In this document: one piece after another, positions 43,938 through 56,604 of the stretch
How the letters are laid out: each line of letters starts with the position of its first letter
How positions within the stretch are numbered: position 1 is the stretch's first letter
Assembly: GCA_000151295.1 (NCBI GenBank)
Contig: GG745347.1
Coordinates: forward strand, 579,281-643,280
Direction of reading: 5' to 3'
Origin: Allomyces macrogynus ATCC 38327
Lineage: Eukaryota; Blastocladiomycota; Blastocladiomycetes; Blastocladiales; Blastocladiaceae
Length of the DNA stretch: 64,000 nt
Made by a program: the position numbers and the translations under genes
Notes under the pieces: model-generated
Told to the model about the DNA's origin: nothing
Database searches by the model: none
What the model saw: the letters and a program-made list of their open reading frames with translations, nothing else

Positions 43938-45643
43938 GGCGGGGTGCGCGCACGGCGGCGGCGGCGGCAGCAGGGGCCGGGCGGAGGATCAGGGTGGAGA
44001 GGGTCGTGAAGTTGCGAGAGCGCCGCGCCGTGGGCGCAGCGCGAGAGAAGAAGGGTCGAAGGCAGCGGGCGCGCACGTCACCAGGACACGTCAGCGCGGT
44101 TGAGGGGTATCCTTGGGTGGACCGTGGCCGTTTCCTGGAGCACTCGATGCTGCGCGGAGCAGGGAGCAGGGCTCGAAGGTGGGCGGGCGGGCAAGCCACG
44201 AGCTACGGTTGGTTGGCGGCGGGTTGGTTGTCGGGCCTCGCCGACCTGCAGCAAGAGCAGCGTCGAGATCACCACCACCGACTGACGGCCCGGTCGGAGC
44301 ACAGGTGCAGCAAAGCACGGCGTAGGCCGTTCGTGCGGTATAACTTGGTCGAGCGGGCCGCAACGGGCCAGCCAATGATCACAAGTTCGCCGCGAACGGG
44401 GCGGTGGCGGCGGTGGACGCCAGCGGGGCCCGAGATTGGTGATAGCGACGGCCGCGACGTTGGGCAGCGGGTGCCGCGGAGTGAATGCGCCAAGTTGCGA
44501 GTGCGGGCCAAGGTCAGCGCTGGGTGGAATGAGGTCGTTTTCGTGCAGGTTGGTCGTTGGCAAGAGAAGCGTGGCCAACTCAGTCTCGCGTGCTGCGAGG
44601 CCTGGGACTTTCTTTGCTGAAGGCTTGGAAAGTCACCGGCAAGTCGAGCGGCGGTTGCGCCTTGCATAAAACGCGCGCACCCGAGTTCGCCGGCGTTACC
44701 GAGCCATCACTCGCCGATATTTTATGTTTCCACAGCACCGCCAGTGACTGGTGAGCCCGTGCCGTTGAACGGGCTCTCTCCCCTTTCTCGTGGACGACGA
44801 GTATTTATCAAGCGCTACTGGCCGCTCAATTACTGTACCGTAAAAAACGACATGCCATTCGATTAGTTGTGATCTTTCGCTCGTGTTTGGGGGTGATTTC
44901 GCCCACTCTCTGCGAAATTACACGCATAAGAAGTGTTGGATCACGAGTGGGTTGGACGGATGATTGAAATTCCAGTCTGCTTCGTGATTCCCGCGGAAAA
45001 GCGGGGGAACAGAGAGCAGGAATGGAGCAAATTGCTGCGCGGATGCGCATCTATATATATATTACCATGACAGGGCGCGGAGACCTAGCGGAGAGAAGGG
45101 AAGACTTGGCAGGAGGATTGCTGCGTCCGCCCGGTTCTCCAGACAAGCAGCTTTGCGCCTGAACGCGTCCACCCCAGACCTCAACAGCTCTGCGGGGGAG
45201 GGCGGACCGGGTGAGTGATCATTGGAGAGGGAGTCGCTGCTGCAGCACTCGCTCGCCGATGATGGTTCGGCCACGCCTGAATGAACTGGCGCGGATAGGG
45301 ACTGGGTGAGCGGCGATGGGCGAGACGGTCGTGGTTGTCGTGCTTGCTGCGGGAGATGGTATGGTCATTTAGCGGAATCAGAAAAGTCCCGTTAGATTGC
45401 CAGTGGTTCGCAGGTCCGCGGGTTAGTTGGTTGAACACGACGCGAAAGATCACAACCGATCACTCCGGCCAAATGGCTGGGCACATCGTGACCGACCGCG
45501 CTCTTGTGCACAAGATCAATCGCTGGGCTGAATTTCGGGCGCGCACCCGCTTAACTGATAACGACGACAACGACGCAATAATGATGCTTGCAACCGACTC
45601 CCATGTTATATACACAATGGACAGAGTTCGATTTTGCATATTA
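43938..45643. other. Long intergenic region, no gene recognised
   Basis: About 1.7 kb upstream of the TB2/DP1 gene. The part 44640-45640 is clearly less GC-rich, with a TATATATATA stretch near 45053-45062. No conserved protein segment was seen on either strand. Confidence 0.35.
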
Positions 45644-45857
45644 TCAGCATCGACAGGCGCACCTGATGATCACGCTCATGGGAAGGTCAACCGTGTCGCG
45701 CGCGATCTTGGCGGCCGCTTCTAGTGGGCTGAGTGGTTTCTTGCGCGGGCGGCCGTGTTTCTTGGGATCGGGCGGTATCTTGATGTTGCGACAGGTGAGC
45801 GCGCGCGGGGTGAGGTTGCGGCGACTTGATGCGCGTCGTGCGAGTGGAGGAGACTAG
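45644..45857 (-). CDS. Possible exon of an AT-hook protein or transposase remnant
   Basis: Short open frame without an obvious start. Its interesting part reads CRNIKIPPDPKKHGRPRKKP followed by LSPLEAAAKIARDTVDLP. The GRP core flanked by Lys/Arg is a classic AT-hook for minor-groove binding, and PPDPKK...GRPRKK tails also end some DNA transposases. An upstream exon could not be identified; the region 45860-46257 shows nothing else recognisable. Listed as a candidate only. Confidence 0.3.
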
Positions 45858-46257
45858 AGCGCGGGTGCCAAACACGCGATGTTGGATCTCGGCGAGTTGT
45901 TGTGACAGCACGTGTGATTTGCATGTGGGCGTGTGGTCCTGCTGCCCACCGGCGGTTAGCCGGCGGGGAGGGGCCCTGACGGTGGGGATGTGAGCTCCAG
46001 CGGTGGGACGGCGGAGGGCTGCCTGACGCTGCCTGATCAACCGTCGATCACTTGCCCCAGCCAGCCAGTACTCACCATCTAGGATGCTCACCACCAAAAT
46101 TATTCAGCGTCCCTCCTCCTTTCGCCCCCTCCTAAACGAGTTTGCAACCAAAAGAGAAAACTCAATTCCTCGTCTGCCAAATCGCACGCCAAGTGTGTCA
46201 AAACCAAATCAACAAAACACGACCCTCGAGCCACCCCACTCCTGATCCACCACCACC

Positions 46258-49200
46258 TTACTGCGCACCCGCCGCCAACGCACGCATCCGCGCGACCGCA
46301 ACATCTCCTGCCTGCGTCACCGCCTGCGCAACCGCCAGACTCCCCGTGGCCGCGCGCTCCAGCGCTTGTGCAAAGTAGGCCACCGCCGACTTGACCGCCG
46401 GCATCGCATCCAGCTTCCTATTGCCCGCCGCGTGCAACTTCGCAAACCCGGCCGAATACGTCATCTCCTCGAGCGCGTCCGTGTCCACATCCGCCGCGGC
46501 AATCTCGGCCGTCGGGTCCGCGGCCAGATGCACGAGCGCGACAATCAGCGGCGCCGTCAGCTCCGCGGACGCAGGCGATTCGGCAAGCAGCCGGCCGAAC
46601 CCGAGCAGGACCGCGCGCTTGGGCGCGCGGCCCGTCAATTTGCCGATTCCGGGAGCGACAAAGTGCGAGATGAGCGATGCCGCGAGCCCGGGTTGGACTT
46701 CGCCAAACGCGTCGATCGCGGCCTGCGCATTGGGTTGCGCGACGGCCAAGTAGAACGCCCAGAACTGAATAAACGCTTGCACGAACTTGGGTGCCGGCGA
46801 TGGGCCGGACAGCTTTGTGAGAATCACCGTCAGCACGGCCTTGCGGTACGGCGCGAACGCAGCCGCGGGAACGCAAGCGACAATGTTTTGCAGCAGTTCA
46901 AAGCCCTGCGTCGCGTGCGCCTTGGATGAGACGAGTTTCTGGAAAATGCCAAGCACCGCCGTCAACTGGTTGCGCGCAACAAGCACGGGTGCGGCCTTGA
47001 CCAGGTACGTCTTGATGAGCGCCACGAGCGCCGGCACGTTACCTCCGTTCTCCCAGAGCGTCGGCTGCAGGAGCGGCGGGAGAAGCGCGTCGTATGCCGG
47101 CGGGACGGCCGTGGCCGACGCCGGGTGGTAGGCCAGCAATTGCGCCATGACCTGGAAGACATACGGCATAAACTCGGCAATGTCCTGTGCGAGCATCGCC
47201 TGGAAGACCGGGAACAGGTACTGCTCAAACTGCGCGACCGCGGCCGCGTCGCGGTCGCACGTCGACTTGATGAGCGCCGCAATGGATTCGAACAGGAAGT
47301 GCGTGAACTTCGGGTTGCCCGGGTTCGCCATGGTCAGTTGCAGCGCGTGCACGCACACGGGCAGGACCGTGCCGGCATCGGCTGCACCCACGCGCAGGAG
47401 CCGGTACAGCGCCTTGGCAACATAGTCGTGCTCCTGGCACTTGAGAGGGTCGGTCTGCGCCTGCAGAATCGCTGCAAGCGCAGCGACGAGGGCCGGGAGG
47501 TGCGGAGCCACCGCGGCGGCCGGGAGGTCCTTGACGAGCTGGTCGACCACGACGGCGGCCCACGTGGCCACGGCAAACGACTGGTCGCGCAAGTGCGCGC
47601 CGAGCAGCGGGAGGACGGCACCGGCATGCGCCTCGATCAGTTGCCGGCGGAACATGGACAGGAACCGTAGCGCGTTGACGGTCGCGATCCCGCGCGACGC
47701 CTGCAAGTCAGCGAGCATGTACTGCGCAAAGAATTCTGGCACGTTGAGCGCCGTCGACCGCACGCCCGCGGCCGTCGTCGCGTGCGACTTGGACGCGACA
47801 GCCATGAACAACGAAACGGCCGCGTCCTTGGTCTTGAGGTTGGGCTTGGCCGCGTCGGCCGTCATAAACTGCGTAATGTACTGCACGCACAGGTTCGTCA
47901 CGGGCACCTCGTGCTGCTCCAGCAGGCCCTTGACGAGATCGGCCGCCGACCGCTTGCGCGTATCCGCGTCGGACCCCTCCAAGTCGCGCCGCACGTACTC
48001 GACGGGCTCGTCCTCAAACTTTTCCTCGTCCGACTCGCGCAACTGCATGTTGGGCACGACAATCTGCTCGACAATCGACTTGAGCGTGGCCTCGGCCTCA
48101 AACTGCTTGGCGTAAGCCGGGCGCCGCACGATCGTTGTAAGCAGGGCCATGCCGCGCGCGACCAGCACGTCGTGCTTGGGCAGCGTCGACGTCTTGGTGA
48201 GGAGCATCCAGGTCGCCTCGACAAACGCCGGCAAATACTTCCACTCTTCCGCATACTTGTCGGTATACAGCGCCGCAATGTCGCAAATGGCCGCGCGCAC
48301 CTTGTCGAGCGCCGACGCCTCCTCATCCGAGTCGGACTCGAGCAACGGCGCGTCGATCGCCAGGTACTTCAAAAAGACCGGGAAAAATTTGTCCTGGTTC
48401 TCTTCAAACTGGTAGGGCAGGTCCTGCACGTTCATCGACAGGTAGAGCTTGGCGAGCAGCAGGAACGTGTGCGCAAACAGGTCGGCCGCGGCCTTGTCCT
48501 TGGTCGCGATCGCTGCCGTCAGCCGCGCGTCGGCGTCGAGGAAGAGCCGCTCGTAGGTCTCGTAAAAGTTGTCAATGACCAGCTTGATTTCTTGAATAAC
48601 CGCGTTGGACGAGTACTGGTGGCGCCACCTAGAATCGTGCCGAGCGGTGAGCGGGGGAGTTGATAAGGCGCAGGTCGTTGACCGCGCAGTGGAAACGCAC
48701 TTTTTGAAGATCGAGTGCGCCGTTTGCAGGACGCCGTTGTTGACGTGGTAGTTGTCGGGCGTGAGCTTGCTGACCAGGTCCTAGACAAACGCTCACCATT
48801 TGGGTCAGTCTCTCATCTGTCATTCGAAATGGACCATCGACTCCAAACGGTAGGTACCGTGATGAGTGTCGGCCAGTTACCCGGGAAATCCGCGTTGGCC
48901 ATGATCGTGACCGCGTCGGAAATCTGCAGCTGCAGTCGCGGCGGCGCGGCAATCATGACATCCACAATCGCGGCCTTGATAGTCGCGCGGTCGGCGTCGA
49001 CAATCTTGTTCACCTCGTCGACGACCCAATGGCGCTTGACGAAATTCTTAAAGTAGACGGCGCCCGCAAACCGCACGTTCTGGTCCATTTGGGCGGCGGA
49101 AACGAGTTGCAGTAGGAACGGCGCAAAGCCGGCGTGCGTCTCGATTTGCGCGAGCTCGGCCTCGGCTACGAATTGGATGTGCAGCGAGTGAGCCCCTGCG

Positions 49201-49302
49201 CGCGAATTGGAGCCCGGGGGCGATTGCGATCGCACCTTGCCGCTGCGTGGCCGAGTTCAGCGTGCGCTGCAGCGCACTGGCGACCGTCTGGACGTCGGCC
49301 AT
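46258..49302 (-). CDS. CSE1: Exportin-2 / importin-alpha re-exporter
   Basis: Karyopherin-beta family receptor that returns importin-alpha to the cytoplasm with Ran-GTP. The start at 49302 gives MADVQTVASALQRTL. An early intron leads to AEAELAQIETHAGFAPFLLQ and RFAGAVYFKNFVKRHWVVDE, the importin-beta N-terminal signature, then QISDAVTIMANADFPGNWPT. After introns (about 48880-48785 and 48700-48625) the long final exon contains RHQYSSNAVIQEIKLVIDNF, FLLLAKLYLSMNVQDLPYQF followed by EENQDKFFPVF, VPNMQLRESDEEKFEDEPVE, YVRRDLEGSDADTRKRSAAD, FLSMFRRQLIEAH and the CSE1 C-terminal domain (HFVAPGIGKLTGRAPKRAVL). These blocks are diagnostic of Cse1/CAS. It ends RMRALAAGAQ. About 960 residues, the usual length. 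Confidence 0.95.
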
Positions 49303-49787
49303 GGCGATTGCTGGGCGATTTCGAGGATGAGCGCGGTGCAGAGCGTCGATCGGAGGGCGTCTGGAGCTGGATCGCGAGTCGAGGCTGTGGCAGAGCGACT
49401 GCGGCAAGTCGCGCTGCGTTGGTCCAAGGCGCGGAGTTGGTGGTCGACGTGTCGATCGATCAGGGTCGTGGTCGTGCTAGTGGTCGTCCACGATGCGTTG
49501 TGATCATGACGAGCTTGGGCGCTAAGGAACGACGAGGCGGGTCGAACTTGCGGTGAGCCAGCGCGTGACTGCGGCGTGAGCCGTTGTGGCGCGGCTCTCT
49601 CATGGGCGCATCCTGCAGGCCCTGGGTTCGAGCCTTGGCGTGGGCAGTTTTTTCGAGCATTGGACCAGTAGCCTCGTTCATTACCGCGCCTGGACGTGCT
49701 CGGAGCCTCGCCTCCCCCCCAAGTCGCGTCTTGCAACTAACCACCAACCACAACGACTGCACCTTGCACCAAGCACCCGCCGCGGTC
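49303..49787. promoter_or_regulatory. Divergent promoter region between CSE1 and DUF707-like copy 2
   Basis: 485 bp between divergent starts; no TATA box seen. A TGGGTTCGAGCC string at 49623-49634 resembles a tRNA B-box, but no cloverleaf could be drawn. Confidence 0.35.
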
Positions 49788-51804
49788 ATGTATGCGCCCG
49801 CCAACACCGACGACGACTGGTCGTGGGGCGCCAACAGCGACGACGAGCGCCAACTTGTCCCCGGCATCCGAGGCTCCGAGGACCATGACGGCGTACTCGT
49901 CCCTGCCGCAAACGATGCCGCACCACTAGCCCCCGAAACCAGCATCAGCAGCAACGACCACGACGTGCCGGCACTACTCCACCCGCTCGCCGACGATTGG
50001 CCGTCCCCCGACTCGTCGAGCGCACCTCGCTCGTCAACCGACCGGCCAGCACGACCTTACGGCCACGTACGCCGGTCCTCGTCGGCGCTCGGCACGACTC
50101 CACCCTCTGGATTCGCGCCCATGCGACGCCGGTCGTCGGTGGTCGCGGTGCCGACTGACTTGCTGGTCGCGTACGCGTCCGGTCGCCCACGAAGCACGAC
50201 ACCCAGCGGGGCCCGCTCGGCATCCAGCAGCAGCAACACGCCCGCGGCCACAGTCGTGCCCGTGGGTGCAGAGGGCGCCGACCCGACCGTTTCTGACCAC
50301 GATGCCGACGGCGACGACGACGACGAGCTCACGCTGATAGGGCACGGCCATGGACCACGACGGACACCCAACAAGCCCTCTGTGTGGTTCTGCCCGCTCG
50401 TCGTGGCCGCGCTCATCACGCTCATGCTTGCCGTGGCCGGCATTTGCGCGTGGTATCCGCGCGACCCGAACGCCATTGCCGCGCAATTGCAGGCTGCCGA
50501 GGAAGTGGTCGTTTTCCAGCGGTCGCGCGCCGACGCAAGCGTCGTGTTCCTCGACCCGATCCCGCACCCGTCGCTCGCGGACGGCGGCGCCGTGTCCGCC
50601 GTCATCCCGGCCGTCCCGCCACCATCCGCCCCGTCAACGGGTGCCGAGGTGCAGCGGCAATGGCCCACGTCGACCAACGGGCTCTCGGCCCCGCTCGACC
50701 CACCGCGCAAACTCGGTCTGGTACTCTTGACCGCCGGCGCAGGCGCCAAATCCAACGTCGACGCCCTGGTCCGCCGATTCGGGCTCGACAATTTCGCGTT
50801 CATCATCTGTCACTGGGACAATGCGACGTGGACCGAGTTTGACTGGTACGCGCACGTCACGTCCGTCCGCGCCGCACGCCAGTCCAAGTTTTGGTACTCG
50901 AAGCGGTTTATCCCGCCGGAAGTGGCCATGGCCTACGAGTCGGTCTGGATGTTTGACGACGATTTGATGCTTGAACCCGGCTGGGACCCGGCCGAGTTTG
51001 TGCGCAACATGATCAAGTACAACATTCAGTTTGCGCAGCCGAGCTTGTCCAAGGGCGAGCACGGGATGCAGGGGACGGTTGTGAAGCGCGTTGAGAATTC
51101 GCCGCTTGGGCATTTCACGAATTTTGTGGAGATGATGGGTCCGGGTACGGTGGAGATTTTGTGCTGGTGCTCGTTGTCAACCATGAGCTTACTCTTTCGT
51201 TTCTGTTCGTAGTGATATCGCGCGGGGCTTACACTTGCGCGTGGCAGCTCATTCCGGTACGCTCGTCCACGACCATGTCGATCGCCTTCGTTCCACTCGC
51301 TGAGCTCAGTTCCCATCCACTTCGTAGTGGGACACGTCGTCGTCGTGGGGCGTCGATATCTCGTGGTACCCCGTCTGCGGTACGTCCTCCTCTCCCACCC
51401 ACCGCTCTCCCCGCACCTCGCACCCATCCCCACCACTCACACTCGCCCCTCCTTCACCTCCAGGCGCCCTCGGCTACTGCCGTTTCGCCGTCTTCGACGC
51501 CTACCCCGTCGCACACCTCGACGAGCACTCCTTTGCGTCCCCGAGCGACTTGAAACTGCAAGAATTCTCGCACCATTTCACCATGTTTGGCAAGTACTGC
51601 GAGTCGAAGCCGACCGGCCGGCTCGGCAGGACCGTGTGCAACTGGTGGACCTCGCGGAATCCAGCCATGAGTTATGCGACTGTGCGCGCCATCGCGCCCG
51701 ACACGGACGCGGATGCGAAGAGGACCGACCGGTGCCCGAAACCGGATCCGAGTAGAGAGGTACAGGCGGCGGTCCCGTGGGGGTATGTGCGCGAATTGCA
51801 TTAG
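49788..51804 (+). CDS. Type II membrane DUF707-like putative glycosyltransferase, copy 2
   Basis: Paralogue of the gene at 25152-26882. The start at 49788 (MYAPANTDDDWSWGANSDDE) gives an acidic and Ser/Pro-rich cytosolic tail, then a transmembrane helix (VWFCPLVVAALITLMLAVAG). The lumenal DUF707-like domain follows: KLGLVLLTAGAGAKSNVDAL, FIICHWDNATWTEFDWYAHV, RQSKFWYSKRFIPPEVAMAY, VWMFDDDLMLEPGWDP, YNIQFAQPSLS and NFVEMMGPG. After an intron (about 51148-51210) come SRGAYTCAWQLIPV, an exon reading SWGVDISWYPVCG near 51345-51390, and finally GYCRFAVFDAYPVAHLDEHS through to the stop at 51804. The DDD motif fits a GT-A metal site. Several ATGs precede 49788 in frame; this one begins the plausible protein. 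Substrate unknown. Confidence 0.75.
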
Positions 51805-53955
51805 CGCCGCTGATGGAGGTTGGTGGCGTGTCGATTATTGATGGTACATGTAGAACGCCGCGGTTTGCGATTGATTGAATGGACGATGTGAACTCGGCGC
51901 AATGACCAGCAGCTGTGGGCGGATCCGGATCCTGACCCCCGTCGCGCTCGTCTGCGCGACCCGGTAGTGAACCGGGAAGCCAACGTCGTATGCGGTCGGC
52001 CTCGCGCGTCGCGATTGCCGCGTATTCCGTGGCCAGACGATCATGGTGCCGACAGCGGAGTGTCGTGCGCGGCTTCTCCACCGTGCATGTTGGAGACAGG
52101 GACGTGGGCTGATTGCTCACCGCGGTGTCGAGTTCGACCCGGCGTGCGTGGTGGTGGGGGGCGACGGCTCTCGACACCGACCACAACGTTGCTCGCGCGG
52201 GCCCACATAGTCATCATCATGACGCGTTAGCGAGTAGAGACCCTCGGTCTCGATCAGTACGGTGCCCGCGCGGGCCGATCGAGCGCGATGGCCGCGTCAT
52301 CCATTCCACCGCACCTCGACCAAGTCCCTGTGCTATCGTTCCACCTCACGTAGCGCGACCGCGCGTCCGTCGGGCAATCCGCGCTTGCGTAGGCACAAAC
52401 AGACTTGCGTGAGCATTGATGGGCATTGTCCCACCCCAAACACGCGCGCGGGAACGTTCGAACCCCCGTTTCAGTGCCATGCGCCTGTGCTTGGGGTCGC
52501 AACATCAGTGGTTGAGGTGCGCAGCATCGCGTGGAGAACGTGCGCTGCATGCAGTGAGAATCATTGAGCGTCACGGCGCGCGCTGCGCGCGCGCGCAAAG
52601 GTTCAGTCGTGTGGGAATGCTGTGCTGCCCACTGCTGCTGCTGCTGGCCGCTGCGGCTGGTGCCCGCGCGCACGGGCGACCAATATCCATCCTCGATGGT
52701 AGGACTGAGAGCCGTGGCCAGCACCCGCGCACCTCCATCTCCAGCACGACGCGTCGCGCGTCGTACACAGCCCTGGCTCGTGGTGGCCTCCAACGCGAGT
52801 GCAAACTGCAGCACAAACTCGCGCTCTTGGTCGTCCGGGTGATGCCACAGGGATCACCTTGGTCGGCGCGCGCGGCGTCAGCCCAGCGTCCTTGTGCTGC
52901 AATACCGATTTCCCATCACGCGGCCTGATTTCTGCATTTGGGCCAAGCACCTCACACTTGTTTCAGAATCATCCGGGCATCGCGTTTCATGTTTCGTGAC
53001 TTTCGATCACGCGGTCGCGGGTGCGTTGTTCGCGCGACGCACGCGCGCTCGTGAAGTTGCCAGAAGCACCATTTTGTGCACAGTGGAAGGGAGGTTCGAC
53101 ACGGCGTTTGCTCCTCACGACCTGATGCAGCCTGTCTGGCGCGCCCGCGCGCCGTGGTGGCAGCTGTCGTCACGCGCTTGGTGCGCGCCGGCCGTACGTC
53201 AAAGTGCTGTGGAGGACGAAGAGTTCCAGGTTTATTGGTCCAGGCAAGCGTGCTGTGCGCGCGCGTCGTTTGCGACGCGAGACAGCTTGGCATCCACTGT
53301 TCGCGAACGATTGAACAACACCAGCCATCATCAAACGCAACCAAGAGTGTGTCAGTGTCAGGTTCACGCGCTCTTGCTTTTGATCATGAGGTGCTCGAGT
53401 TCATGACCGAGTGCCACGGATTCACGCCGTGGAAATTTCATGAACAACACCCTACAGTTGCTTCCGGATGATCGAAAAGACAATGCGAGGCATCTGGGTG
53501 GGCTGCATCGGCACGCGGCTTGCAATAGTTGAACCACCGGCCATTTTGGTCCAGAAAGAAGATGCACGCGAGAGAAATTCCACAACCGGACATGAAACGG
53601 GCCGGCGGCGCGAATGACCACATGTTTGCGTGCCCCGAACTGGACCAGAAACCATCCAACCGCATCAAGCTCTCAACTTGCCTGCATCGGATTTGCTTCG
53701 CGGCCCGTCTCGAGCAGGGTCAACTTTTTTACCCGCACACGCATGCAAACGCAGGCGCCGGCCGATTTCAGAGTCTCGCGCGTGGTTCTCCGGCGGGCGG
53801 ATGGCGCGATGCAAGTGCGTTCGCGTCATGACCAAACGTTCTCCTGCGAGCTCTGCTAGCCGCAACCGAACCGCGCGTGTGCGCGCGTGACGCGCGCGGC
53901 GATCAGACTTGTTACCGCAGCACTTGGCGTGGGGGACCGTCCCGGCCGGCGCGAG
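51805..53955. other. Long region without a recognised gene
   Basis: About 2.15 kb between the DUF707-like gene and the TATA box of the first fungalysin. ORFs such as 52416-52928 and 53438-53668 (minus) carry no recognisable motif. It is possibly decayed sequence. Confidence 0.3.
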
Positions 53956-53964
53956 TATATAAAG
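53956..53964 (+). promoter_or_regulatory. TATA box of fungalysin A
   Basis: TATATAAAG, 125 bp upstream of the start codon at 54090. Related elements occur in front of the other two fungalysin copies. Confidence 0.7.
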
Positions 53965-54089
53965 CTAGGCCTCCCGCGACTATCCCCCACCAATCATCCG
54001 CTGGCCGGAATCCCCATCTCGACCAGTTCTTCTCCCCCCCACCCCTCGCGGCGGGCCTATAGACCGACGCATAGACCGACTTCTCCACC

Positions 54090-56604
54090 ATGATCTCATC
54101 CGCGCGCAAGTTCGCGATCCTGTTTCTGCTCGCGCTGATCGCGACGCAGGCGATCACGTTTGTCGAGGCCGGTAACCGCAAGACCAAGTTCCCCGCCATC
54201 GCGCACAACGTCTACACGACGTCGGTGCCCATCACGGAGGCCAATGGTCCGACCGACCCCAAGGCCGCGGTGACGGCGTTCCTGACCAAGGAGCTCAAGT
54301 TTCCGTCGAACGAGTTCATCATCAAGGATATCGTGCCCGTGTCGAACGGCGTCTTTGCCGTCTACGCGCGCCAGGTCATCAACGGCCTCGAGGTCGTGAA
54401 CGGTGACATCAACGTGAACGTCAAGTACGTGTCGATTTTGGTATTTGATCGCGAGCAGATCGCGCGCACGCGATGCGTGCTCGTTCGGAGATTGATCAGT
54501 CGCTAACGACGCGCTCCCTGTCCCTTCTCCACCCCTTTCCAGGAACGGCCAGGTCATCTCGTACGGTGACAAGTTCTACCGCGGTGCGCGCCCAGCCAAG
54601 CCGGCGTCGACGCTCGAGTCGGCCGGCGACTCGCTCAAGACGCCCGCTGATGGCTTCAAGTCGCTAGCCGCGTTCATTGGCTCGAACCCGACCAAGGTCG
54701 ACGTCAAGGAGACGACCCCAGAGGGCTCGTCGTCGCCCGCCAAGCAGTATGTGATCGACACGGACGCGGCCGTGCAGCCCGTGCCCGTCAAGCAGGCCTA
54801 CGTGCAGGACGGCAACAACTTGAAGCTCGTCTACTCGTACCAGGTCAAGCAGGAGGCCAACTGGTACCACGCCCACGTCAACGCCAAGACGGGCGCTGTC
54901 GACGCGATCAACGACTGGGTCGCTGACGCCAAGTACTCGGTGCTGCCGGTCGGCACGGAGAACCCCGACAAGGGCCCGATCACCGTCGTGGACTCGTCGA
55001 CGGCCGTGAAATCGAACGCGTCGCCGCAAGGTTGGCACTCTACCGGCTCCCAGTCGTACACCGACACGCGCGGGAACAACATCAACGCGATTGTACGTTT
55101 TTTTCCGACTTTTTCGCTTTTTTTTTAGATTGTTACCGATGCTCACCACGTATTGTCCGCATCCGCAGGCCAACACCAAGACGGCGTCCAAGAACATCCG
55201 CCCGGACGGCGGGTCGGCGCTCGACTTCACCAAGTACAAGCCCGACTTCACCAAGGCCGCCGAGACCTACACCAATGCGGCTACGGCGCAGCTTTTCTAC
55301 ATGCTGAACACGGCGCACGATCTCTCGTACCAGTACGGCTTTGACGAGGTGTCGGGCAACTTCCAGGTACGCGACCGAAGGAGTGATCTCCACTTGATTC
55401 CCGCACTCCCCGGCCTCCCCCGCGCCCGGAAAACAGAAGAACTGACAGAAACAATGATTTTGCGCTCTAGGTGTCGAATTTTAACAAGGGGGGCAAGGGG
55501 AATGACGCCGTGAACGCCTATTCGCAAGATAAGTCTGCAACGGACAACGCTGACTTTGGAACGCCGCCCGACGGCCAGGCGCCGGTCACGCACCAGTACA
55601 TTTTCACGCAGACGAACCCGACGCGCGACGGTGTCTACGACTTGACGATTCCGTTCCACGAGTTTATGCACGGCATCACCAACCGTCTGACCGGTGGCCC
55701 GTCGAACACGGACTGCCTCGGCGACGGCGAATCGGGCGGTATGGGCGAAGGGTGGGGTGATATTTTTGGTCTGTGGGCCAACGTGCTGAAGGCCGACACG
55801 TCGCGGACGACCAAACTGCCGATGGGAGCCTACGTGATGGGCCAGGCGAACGGGATTCGCACGTACCCTTATTCGTCCGACCTCAAGGTGTGCCCGAACC
55901 TGTACAGCTACCTTGCCAAGTCGCAATACGTGCGTTACTCTACATTTTTTTTGTCACAGCGCGTCCTGGGACTGCATAACAGACTCGCTGCAACTTTCTC
56001 CACCCGCTCATTAGAACGAGGTGCACATGGCCGGTGAGATCTGGGCGTCGCTCCTGCTCGAGGTCTACTGGAACTTGGTCGACAAGTACGGCTACGGCGA
56101 CATCTGGACCGCCGACGCGTCCAAGGGCAACACGCTCTTCCTCCGTCTGGGTTCGTCGCTCAACCTCGCCCTCACCCTCTACTACACCCAACACACCTTC
56201 TAACCACCCTCTCGCATCCGCCTGCAGTGTTTGACGGTCTCAAGCTCCAGCCTTGCAACCCGACGTTCATCAACGCGCGCGACGCGATCCTGCAGGCCGA
56301 CAAGAACCTGACGGGCGGCAAGAACCAGTGCGAGATCTGGAAGGGTTTCGCCAAGCGCGGCCTCGGCACCAAGGCGACCTCGGGCTACAAGGACTCGTTC
56401 GACGTGCCCGTCGAGTGCTCGGGTGCGACGCCCACGACCACAATCAAGCCCACGTCGACAGCGACGCCCACCAAGACGTCGACGCCGACGACCACGGCCA
56501 AGCCCACGACCACGACCAAGCCCACGCCGACCAAGACGCCCACGCCGACGCCGGACCCGGAGCCGTGCCCGTGGTGGGACCCGTGGTGCGACTACTACAA
56601 CTAA
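54090..56604 (+). CDS. Secreted M36 metallopeptidase (fungalysin-like), copy A
   Basis: Zinc endoprotease secreted as a pro-enzyme. [20 protein letters not shown] is a signal peptide, and the FTP propeptide follows ([20 protein letters not shown]). After an intron (about 54427-54540) come [17 protein letters not shown] and [15 protein letters not shown]. Mature-domain exons carry [38 protein letters not shown] and the zinc site [14 protein letters not shown] (about 55660), with the third ligand in [11 protein letters not shown] (about 55742). Then come [29 protein letters not shown] and [21 protein letters not shown] long Thr/Pro/Lys linker (about 56430-56550) precedes the terminal [13 protein letters not shown], an unusual Trp/Cys cap. 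About five introns. All catalytic residues are present, so it should be active. Confidence 0.92.

Noticed and set aside
49560..49650. tRNA-like sequence with a TGGGTTCGAGCC B-box
   Set aside because: No proper anticodon arm fits between the D-arm-like and T-arm-like parts; at best a relic.
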